Origin: Paraburkholderia agricolaris
GTDB taxonomy: Bacteria; Pseudomonadota; Gammaproteobacteria; Burkholderiales; Burkholderiaceae
Reading direction: 5' to 3'
Assembly (NCBI RefSeq): GCF_009455635.1
Contig: NZ_QPER01000001.1
Location: 3,038,001-3,102,000 of the forward strand
Length of the DNA: 64,000 nucleotides
Positions within the stretch are counted from its first letter, which is position 1, and each line of letters opens with the position of its first letter. Shown piece after piece: positions 54,977-64,000 of this stretch. The notes beneath the pieces were generated by a model. That model had not been told where the DNA came from and did not search any database. It saw only the letters and a program-made list of their open reading frames with translations. The position numbers and the translations under genes are program-made.

Positions 54977-55597
54977 ATGAAACTCTACTATTCGCCGGGC
55001 GCCTGCTCGCTGGCCGTTCACATTGCATTGCGCGAAGCCGGGCTCGATTTCGAAATCGTCAAGGTCAACCTGCAAACGCACAAGCTCGCTAACGGCGACG
55101 ATTACTACGCGATCTCGCCACGCGGCTATGTGCCCCTCGTCGAATTCGCCGACGGCTCACGCCACACCGAAGGCGCGGCGCTGCTGCAGTACATCGCCGA
55201 TCTCGCGCCGGAGCGTGGCCTATTGCCGGCCGCGGGCTCGCCGCAACGGCTCGCGGCAGTCGCATGGCTCACCTATATCAGCACGGAATTGCACAAGACG
55301 TTCAGCCCGTGGCTGTGGCATCAGGAGACCGCCGATTCGACCAAGGCCGAATGCCGCGCGAAGCTCGCTACCCGCTTCGATGAACTCGAACGCCTGCTCA
55401 CCGAACGCGACTATCTAAGCGGACAGTACTCGGTTGCCGATGCGTACGCGTTCACGGTGCTGAGCTGGGCGCGGATGCTATCCATCGATCTGGGCGCGTA
55501 TCCGCATCTGAACGCCTATCTGGCGCGCGTCGCAGCGCGGCCGACAGTGCGTGAAGCGATGGTGGCGGAAGGTTTGGTGAAGGCGGACGCGGCTTAA
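54977..55597 (+). CDS. gstA: glutathione S-transferase, GstA/beta class
   Basis: A 206-residue protein with the thioredoxin-fold N-terminal half MKLYYSPGACSLAVHIALRE, in which Cys10 is the beta-class residue, and NGDDYYAISPRGYVPLVEF with the cis-proline. The helical C-terminal half contains DYLSGQYSVADAYAFTVL. It would conjugate or reduce electrophiles with glutathione. Its divergent LysR neighbour is a likely regulator. Confidence 0.93.
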   Translation: MKLYYSPGACSLAVHIALREAGLDFEIVKVNLQTHKLANGDDYYAISPRGYVPLVEFADGSRHTEGAALLQYIADLAPERGLLPAAGSPQRLAAVAWLTYISTELHKTFSPWLWHQETADSTKAECRAKLATRFDELERLLTERDYLSGQYSVADAYAFTVLSWARMLSIDLGAYPHLNAYLARVAARPTVREAMVAEGLVKADAA

Positions 55598-55617
55598 GCG
55601 CGCCCTTGCGCATGGAA

Positions 55618-55652
55618 TGAAACGTTGAGCGCCTTCGGTGCGCAACGTTTCA
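55618..55652. terminator. shared hairpin between gst and astE
   Basis: TGAAACGTTG with CAACGTTTCA, extended by GCGCC/GGTGC around a small loop, forms a long stem between two convergent genes. No T-run follows on either strand, but the placement suggests a bidirectional terminator. Confidence 0.65.
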
Positions 55653-55666
55653 TCCACGAGGCGGCG

Positions 55667-56731
55667 TTAGACAAGACTGGACAGCGTCTCCTGCGTCGTC
55701 TCGACCACCATCAAGCCGGCGCGCAAGCCCGGTTTGACCGTCGCGTTCGGAAACACGATGCGTTCCTCGTCGCGACTCACGACATAGCGATAATCGCCGT
55801 CACAGGCGAGTACCGTGCCCTTCACAAACGGCGTGAAGTTCGGCACGTCCGCGGCCACCCGCAATTCGAACGCGTCGCTCTGCTTGGTGATCTGGTCGAT
55901 TACCGTAAAAGCACGCGGCAGCGCGGCATCCGGATGATTCTTTGCACTGTCAATACCCGCCAGCAGATGGCGCAGCGCTGCGTCCGCACCGGCAAAACGC
56001 GTCAGATCGTTCTGGCCGAACGGACGCACCTTGCCGAGTTCCAGCGTACACGCCTCGGCGCCGCATGCGTGCGCGGTGAAGTGCGAATACGTGTTGCCCC
56101 TGGTCGTGTGAAGCAGCACCGCACTGATGCGCGCCTCGCCGAGCCACTCGAACATGGCACGCGAAAACGGCATGCCCGTGTGCGGTAGCAGCGCGAACTG
56201 CTCGAATGCCGATGCGCGGATCGCCGTGTGCATGTCGATATGCCAGCGCGCGCCGCGTTCAGCCGATGCTACGGCGAAGAACTGCGTCGCCGCGCGTTCC
56301 AATGCCGCCGCGCGCGGCGCTTCGTGGCTGTCCGGCAATTGCGCATGACGTCCGCTAAAGAGGCGGTTCAGATCGTCGTCGCGATACCGGCACGCGTCGC
56401 GCATGGCGTCGACGTTGCCGAGAATCACCAGCAGGCGGCAAGTCAGCGCTGCGCTGCCTTGCGCGATGTCGCGCACAAGATACGAAAGCAATTCGATCGG
56501 CGCGGTCTCGTCGCCATGCACGCCGGCGGAAGCGAGCACACTCCGGGCACCCTTCTCCAGCGCCGTGGGTTCGAGTTGCAGAACGCCGTCGTCGAGCCAC
56601 GACCAGCGCACGCCGCCGTTCGCACATACGCCCTGTGTTTCCTGCGCGCCGGGGCGCGTCCCCGCCAGCGTGTAGGCAAGGAAATCGTCGAGCATCGCAA
56701 CCCGCATGCCGTGCTCAGCGCTGGAAGTCAT
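55667..56731 (-). CDS. astE: succinylglutamate desuccinylase
   Basis: A 354-residue zinc hydrolase for the last step of the arginine succinyltransferase pathway, N-succinylglutamate to glutamate and succinate. Zinc ligands lie in [14 protein letters not shown] and [12 protein letters not shown]; the catalytic glutamate is probably in [12 protein letters not shown]. The start overlaps the end of astB by 17 bp, so expression is coupled. It is the last gene of the operon. Confidence 0.94.
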   Translation of the reverse strand: MTSSAEHGMRVAMLDDFLAYTLAGTRPGAQETQGVCANGGVRWSWLDDGVLQLEPTALEKGARSVLASAGVHGDETAPIELLSYLVRDIAQGSAALTCRLLVILGNVDAMRDACRYRDDDLNRLFSGRHAQLPDSHEAPRAAALERAATQFFAVASAERGARWHIDMHTAIRASAFEQFALLPHTGMPFSRAMFEWLGEARISAVLLHTTRGNTYSHFTAHACGAEACTLELGKVRPFGQNDLTRFAGADAALRHLLAGIDSAKNHPDAALPRAFTVIDQITKQSDAFELRVAADVPNFTPFVKGTVLACDGDYRYVVSRDEERIVFPNATVKPGLRAGLMVVETTQETLSSLV

Positions 56732-58055
56732 ACAGCGAACCCAGGCCGAGAATCTGCGTCAGTTCGTCGAGCGCGGTGCGCGATTCGGCGAGCAGTTGCG
56801 GATCGGTCAGATCGGTCGGTGCGAGACGATCGCGATAGTGCTTCTCGATCCATGTATCGAGCCGGCCGAACAGCTTGTCATTGATCCACACGCCAGACGT
56901 CACCGCCGCGCGCTCCGCATCGTCCAGCACCACGCGCAGACGCAGACACGCCGGACCGCCGCCGTTCTTCATGCTTTCACGCAGATCGAACACGAGCACG
57001 TCGTCGATCGGACCGGTGTGCGAGGTCAGCTCGTCCAGATACGCCGCGACACGCGGGTTCTCGCGGCATTCCTGCGGCACGACCAGCACCTGCTTGCCGT
57101 CCGGGCGGGTCAGCAACTGGCTGTTGAACAGGTACGACGTAACGGCATCGGATACGCTCACCTGCGCGTCCGGCACTTCGATCACGTTGAACCCGGCCTT
57201 CAGTCCGGCGAGCCTGGTGCGCAGTTCGTCGTACACCGCGTTCTGTTCGACAAACGCGAGCTGGTGGCAGAACAGCGTATTGCGATTGCCGACCGCGATC
57301 ACGTCGTTGTGGAACACGCCCGCGTCGATCACGTCGGGATTCTGCTGCGCATATACCGTGGCCGCTTCTTCCAGACCGTGACGCTGCGCGACCGCGCGGC
57401 TCGCCTCGAACGTCTGACGCGCCGGGAAACGCTTCGGCTCCGGTCCACGGCGATATTCGCTACGGCCGTACACGAAGAATTCGACACCACGTGTGCCGTA
57501 TTCCGAGCAAAAACGCGTATGATTCGCCGCGCCTTCGTCGCCGAGCGCCGGTGTGCCGGGCAGTGCCTCATGCACCGCGAAACGATCGGAATCGCTGAAA
57601 ATCGCGCGCAAGGTGCGGCGGGTCGATTCATGCTCGATCGCGCGATGCAGCTTGCTGCACAGATTGGCTGGCGTGAAATGCACGCGGCCGTCGTGCGTAT
57701 CGGCCGACGGACTCACCGTCGCCGCATTCGCAGTCCACATCGCTGACGCCGAACTCGCCGCGGCCAGCAACTCGGGCGCGTCTTTGGCCACGCGCGCGAT
57801 CACCGTCGCGTCGTCGCCCGAAAAACCGAGTTCGCGCAACAGGCGCATCGAAGGACGCTCCTGCGGCGGCAACACGCCTTGATGAAAGCCGAGATCGGCC
57901 AATTGCTTCATCTTGCGCAGGCCCTGCTTGGCGGCCGCCTTCGGATTCGCAATCGACTTTTCGTTGTTCTGCGACGCGACATTGCCGAACGAGAGCCCTG
58001 CGTAATTGTGGGTCGGGCCGACGAGACCGTCGAAATTGGCTTCAGTGGCTTGCAT
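56715..58055 (-). CDS. astB: succinylarginine dihydrolase
   Basis: A 446-residue enzyme that hydrolyses N2-succinylarginine to succinylornithine, CO2 and ammonia. The start [20 protein letters not shown] and segments such as [27 protein letters not shown] and [14 protein letters not shown] match AstB, including the active-site cysteine in the last of these. The gene follows astD by nine bases and overlaps astE. Confidence 0.95.
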   Translation of the reverse strand: MQATEANFDGLVGPTHNYAGLSFGNVASQNNEKSIANPKAAAKQGLRKMKQLADLGFHQGVLPPQERPSMRLLRELGFSGDDATVIARVAKDAPELLAAASSASAMWTANAATVSPSADTHDGRVHFTPANLCSKLHRAIEHESTRRTLRAIFSDSDRFAVHEALPGTPALGDEGAANHTRFCSEYGTRGVEFFVYGRSEYRRGPEPKRFPARQTFEASRAVAQRHGLEEAATVYAQQNPDVIDAGVFHNDVIAVGNRNTLFCHQLAFVEQNAVYDELRTRLAGLKAGFNVIEVPDAQVSVSDAVTSYLFNSQLLTRPDGKQVLVVPQECRENPRVAAYLDELTSHTGPIDDVLVFDLRESMKNGGGPACLRLRVVLDDAERAAVTSGVWINDKLFGRLDTWIEKHYRDRLAPTDLTDPQLLAESRTALDELTQILGLGSLYDFQR

Positions 58056-58064
58056 CGTCGATCC

Positions 58065-60564
<2,500 letters not shown>

Positions 60565-60568
<4 letters not shown>

Positions 60569-61623
60569 TGTGCGTCTCCCAAAGATTCTTCCTGATGCGG
60601 CTGATGCAGCGGCACACAGCGTACCGCGTCGCCCTCCTGCACACCGAGCGCGGCACGCGCCGCATGCGACAGCGACGCGCCGCTTGCCTGGCCGCCCGGC
60701 AAGGTATCGAGCACGCAGCGGAACTCACCGTCCGCGCCGTTATGCGCGATCAGATACGTCGAGCCGACAGCCACCGTGCCGGCTTCCTGCACCGCGCGGG
60801 TTTCATTGCGCGTCACGCAGGCGCTGCGATCGACCTGCGCGGTCAACACCGGACCCGCGTCGAAAATATCGATAAAACGATCCGTCTCGAAGCCTTCTTC
60901 GAGGTGAATCTCATACGCGAGCAGCGCCTTCGAATCCGGCTCGCCGAGCACGCGCTGCGCCGCTTCCGGCAGCAAGGGCACGTAGATCGGATAGGTTGGC
61001 ATCACTTCGGCGATGAAGGTGCGGCTGCGCCCGCCCGATTCGATTTCGATGTCGGCGAAATTGCGGCCGAAGAACTTGCGCCCCACCGCCTCCCAGAACG
61101 GCGACACACCTGAGTCGTCGGTCACGCCGAGCAGCAGCGAGAACACTTCTGGCGTGAAGCGCTTGCGATTGGCGGCGATATACATCATCCGTGCCCGCGA
61201 CATCAGATGCGCGGCCGCATCGCCCCGCAGCGACGGGTCGATATAAAAACCTGCGAGCCGGCTCTTGCCCGTCAATTCATGCGACATGGTCAGCGCGTGA
61301 ATCTTGCGATTCACATGCAACTCGCGCGACGCATGAATCAGCGCGTCGTTGCGAAATGCGTAGAACGGGTCTGAATAACCGGCGGCGGCAACGATGCTCG
61401 CCGTGCCCATCAGCTTGCCGCTCTGCGCATCTTCGAGCACGAACAGATAAAACTCCTCGCCCGGAAAATCGACGTCCGCGCGAAACGAGTCTTCCGACAA
61501 TGCGACGCGCGCTTCGAGCGCGTGCCGGTCGTGCGGCAGCGAATGCAGCACCGGTTGCGCGGTGCGCGCCATATGTTCGAGCGCATCGAGATCGGCGAGG
61601 CGGCCGGGGCGTACGAAGAGCAT
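60565..61623 (-). CDS. aruF: arginine/ornithine N-succinyltransferase, alpha subunit (AruF)
   Basis: A 352-residue paralogue of the next gene: MLFVRPGRLADLDALEHMAR, then AGFYIDPSLRGDAAAHLMSR and [20 protein letters not shown]. In Pseudomonas, AruF and AruG together form the arginine/ornithine succinyltransferase. Enteric bacteria have a single AstA, so the presence of two genes points to the Pseudomonas/Burkholderia type. The ATG at 61623 is followed without a gap by the partner gene. Confidence 0.94.
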
Positions 61624-61651
61624 CGTCGTTCCTGTTGAGTGTGACGCCTGA

Positions 61652-62887
61652 TTAACGGGCCGGCGCTTCAGCGGTTGCGCCGACCACTTCGTCGATCGCC
61701 TTCGCCAGACGCGCAAAGCCTTCGTACATGTCGTCGAGCGGAATGATCAGCGACGGGACAAAGCGCAACACGTCCGGACCGGCCATCAGCATGATCACGC
61801 CATGCTTGCCGGCAGCCGTGACGAAATCTTTCGCGCGGCCCTTGAATGCGTCGGTCAACTCCGCACCGATCAGAAGACCCTTGCCGCGCACTTCTTTGAA
61901 GATGCCGAAGCGCTCGTTGAGCTTCGCCAACTGGCCCTTCAGCGCTTCGCTGCGCGCGTGCACGCCTTCCAGCAGCTTCGGATCGCTGATCAGTTCGACC
62001 ACCTTTTCCGCGATTGCCGAGCCCAGCGGATTGCCGCCGTAGGTCGTGCCATGCACACCGACCTTGAAGTACGCGGCCAGTTCGTTGGTGGTCAGCATCG
62101 CGCCGATCGGGAAACCGTTGCCGAGCGCCTTCGCGGTGGTCAGGATGTCCGGCGTGACGCCGGTTTCCTGATAGGCGTAGAAATAGCCGCTGCGGCCAAC
62201 ACCCGTTTGTACCTCGTCAAAAATCAGCAGTGCGCCGTGCTGATCGCAGGCTTCGCGCAGTGCCTTCAGGAAGGCCGGATCGGCCGGGATCACGCCGCCC
62301 TCGCCCTGAATCGGCTCGACGATCACCGCGCAGGTTTGCGCGCCAATTGCCTTCTTCGCGGCTTCGATATCGTTGTACGGCAGATGGGTGATGCCGGCCG
62401 GCACCGGGCCGAAGCCTTCCGAATACTTCGGCTGGCCGCCGACGCTCACGGTGAAGAACGTACGGCCATGGAACGATTGCGTGAACGAGATGATTTCGAC
62501 TTTATCCGCGCCATGACGATCGAACGCGACGCGGCGCGCCAGCTTCAACGCCGCTTCATTCGCTTCCGCGCCCGAGTTGGCGAAGAACGCGCGGTCGGCG
62601 AAAGTCAGCGCTTCGAGACGTTTGGCGAGGCGCAGCACCGGTTCGTTGGTGTAGCCGTTACCGATGTGCCACAGCTTGCCGCCCTGGTCGTGCAGGACTT
62701 TCAGCAGCTCAGGATGCGCATGACCGAGCGCGGTCACGGCAATGCCGCCGGCGAAGTCGATATAGTCGCGGCCTTGCGTATCCCAGACGCGTGAGCCGAG
62801 ACCGCGATCCGGCACGAACCCGGCGGGCGAAAACACCGGCACCATCACTTCGTCGAAGGTCTGGCGTGTCACAGTCAGGTCGTTCAT
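61652..62887 (-). CDS. aruC: acetylornithine/succinylornithine aminotransferase
   Basis: A 411-residue class III PLP aminotransferase. Marks are [52 protein letters not shown] and the PLP lysine in [15 protein letters not shown]. It transaminates succinylornithine to succinylglutamate semialdehyde, and the same enzyme may act on acetylornithine in biosynthesis. It is the first gene of the operon, 28 bp ahead of aruF. The 155 bp upstream should hold the promoter. Confidence 0.93.
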   Translation of the reverse strand: MNDLTVTRQTFDEVMVPVFSPAGFVPDRGLGSRVWDTQGRDYIDFAGGIAVTALGHAHPELLKVLHDQGGKLWHIGNGYTNEPVLRLAKRLEALTFADRAFFANSGAEANEAALKLARRVAFDRHGADKVEIISFTQSFHGRTFFTVSVGGQPKYSEGFGPVPAGITHLPYNDIEAAKKAIGAQTCAVIVEPIQGEGGVIPADPAFLKALREACDQHGALLIFDEVQTGVGRSGYFYAYQETGVTPDILTTAKALGNGFPIGAMLTTNELAAYFKVGVHGTTYGGNPLGSAIAEKVVELISDPKLLEGVHARSEALKGQLAKLNERFGIFKEVRGKGLLIGAELTDAFKGRAKDFVTAAGKHGVIMLMAGPDVLRFVPSLIIPLDDMYEGFARLAKAIDEVVGATAEAPAR

Positions 62888-63042
62888 GGCAAATCCTCGT
62901 TACAGGTGAGAGGTAATACACGTAGTGTAGGAAACCGCACGCGATACGTCTTGCGCATACGCGACGCTTTCTATGAGCTTCCGGGCGGATCGGCGTTGCA
63001 TTAGCCGCAAACCGCGCGTTTTTTGCATGCTTCCCGGCGTGC

Positions 63043-64000
63043 CTAATCCGCCTCGCCGGGCCGTTCGATCAGCGCGGCCGGTCGGGGCTCACTGGCTGCG
63101 GCGCCGGTCGCGCCCGTCTGCTTATCGATCCAGTTACGACGATCCTCGCGTGGTGTGACACCAAAGCGTTCGCGGTAAGCATTCGAAAAGTGCGCCGCCG
63201 ACGAAAATCCGCAAGCCAGGCTGATCTGCACCACCGATTTGCTGGTGCGTTGCAATTGCGTGCGCGCTTTCGAAAGCCGCAGACCCAGATAGTATTTGGA
63301 CGGCATCGAGCCGAGATACTGGCGAAACAGCCGTTCCAGTTGTCGCCGCGACACACCGACGAGACCGGCAATGTCATCGGTGGTCAGCGGGTCCTCGATA
63401 TTCGCTTCCATCAACATCAGCGCATCGTTCAGGCGCGGATGCCGCTCGCCCGGCGCGGTCACAAATGGAATGCGTTGCCGCTCTTCGCCCGCGCGCAATA
63501 CGCCGACGCCCAGCGTATCGGCGATCCGGTCAGCCAACTCCGGCCCGTGATCGCGGCCGATCATTGCGAGCATGAAGTCGACTGTTGCCTGACCGCCCGC
63601 GCAGGTGGCGCGATCGCGGTCGATTTCGAAGATCTGCTGGGTGACGATCGAGCGTTCGAACTGCTCGGAGAACTGCTGATAGGTTTCCCAGTTCACGCTC
63701 ACGCGATAGCCGGACAACTGCCCTGCCATCGCGAGCCACCAGACACCGTGATGAATGCCGGTGACGAGCGGCGTGCGCTGCCCGACCCGTGAAAGACTCG
63801 CGAGAAACAGGCGATAGTCGGCGAATTGCTGGAACCGTTCGCTGACGATGATCAGCCAGTCGCACGCAATCGCGTCGCCGAAGGCGGCATCGGCCGGCCA
63901 TTGTGCGCCGCCCGACAGAGGCACCGCGCGGCCGTCCCACGAGCACACCTGCACGCGGTACAGGGCGCGGCCGTCGATTTCGTTGGCGAGATTGAGCGCG
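63043..64000 (-). CDS. GlxA-like AraC-family regulator (5' truncated by window)
   Basis: An open frame of 319 codons extends past the window edge, so the true start is outside. The visible part has a DJ-1/PfpI-like N-terminal domain (CAGGQATVDFMLAMIG contains the family cysteine) and a C-terminal AraC DNA-binding domain, with LVGVSRRQLERLFRQYLG and SLACGFSSAAHFSNAYRERF as the two helix-turn-helices. It lies upstream of aruC on the same strand and resembles the AraC-type ArgR of Pseudomonas, so it probably controls the aru operon in response to arginine. Confidence 0.9.
   Translation of the reverse strand, partial: ALNLANEIDGRALYRVQVCSWDGRAVPLSGGAQWPADAAFGDAIACDWLIIVSERFQQFADYRLFLASLSRVGQRTPLVTGIHHGVWWLAMAGQLSGYRVSVNWETYQQFSEQFERSIVTQQIFEIDRDRATCAGGQATVDFMLAMIGRDHGPELADRIADTLGVGVLRAGEERQRIPFVTAPGERHPRLNDALMLMEANIEDPLTTDDIAGLVGVSRRQLERLFRQYLGSMPSKYYLGLRLSKARTQLQRTSKSVVQISLACGFSSAAHFSNAYRERFGVTPREDRRNWIDKQTGATGAAASEPRPAALIERPGEAD

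Overview
The window looks like chromosomal DNA from a beta-proteobacterium of the Burkholderia/Paraburkholderia type. This rests on the high GC content, the Gram-negative porin, the many LysR regulators, the arginine succinyltransferase (aru) operon in the Pseudomonas/Burkholderia order, and aromatic catabolism genes. I saw no tRNA, rRNA, CRISPR array, insertion sequence or phage. Assignments come from reading the sequence and recalling families; no database search was run.

Layout. (1) 1-475: the end of a HEAT-repeat gene and a DUF971 gene. (2) 561-5462, minus strand: a sulfur operon of rhodanese, serine acetyltransferase, small XRE regulator, family 2A encapsulin shell protein and a cysteine desulfurase with a disordered N-terminal extension of about 285 residues. 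It looks like a nanocompartment that packages a desulfurase, and it is the most notable system here. (3) 6041-14349, minus strand: a probable catabolic cluster of aldolase, amidohydrolase, a protein of unknown family, MFS transporter, EAR-repeat beta-propeller, porin and esterase. A divergent LysR gene is preceded by two near-identical palindromes. (4) 15479-19298: isochorismatase-like hydrolase, LysR regulator and an EF-G-like GTPase with an altered G4 motif. (5) 19323-20537: tryptophanyl-tRNA synthetase behind a complete attenuator, including a 16-residue leader peptide with tandem Trp codons whose ATG falls on the predicted transcription start. (6) 20603-24064: small hypothetical genes, a rhomboid protease and a lone receiver protein. 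(7) 24202-32326, minus strand: a hydroquinone to maleylacetate to beta-ketoadipate operon with hydroquinone dioxygenase subunits, semialdehyde dehydrogenase, maleylacetate reductase, intradiol dioxygenase, YciI protein and Rieske ferredoxin, plus a LysR regulator and an MFS transporter.

(8) 32327-34784: a GAF-domain pseudogene, an iron-permease-like gene, a candidate small RNA ending in a strong terminator, and an IclR regulator. (9) 35160-43028: an MdtABC-type RND efflux operon; its second pump carries a low-complexity insertion of about 78 residues. (10) 43048-43901: a long imperfect inverted repeat with a 15-bp hairpin in each arm. (11) 43908-51720: a frameshifted membrane protein gene, an exported peroxiredoxin and four signalling proteins built from EAL, GGDEF and HDOD domains, several with degenerate motifs. 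(12) 52019-55597: acetoacetate decarboxylase, a basic amino acid binding protein, LysR and glutathione S-transferase. (13) 55667-64000, minus strand: the aruCFGDBE arginine succinyltransferase operon and the start of an AraC-type regulator that runs off the window.

The encapsulin operon links serine activation (O-acetylserine, hence cysteine) to sulfur mobilisation by desulfurase and rhodanese. The two catabolic clusters feed central metabolism, and the aru operon degrades arginine to glutamate and succinate.
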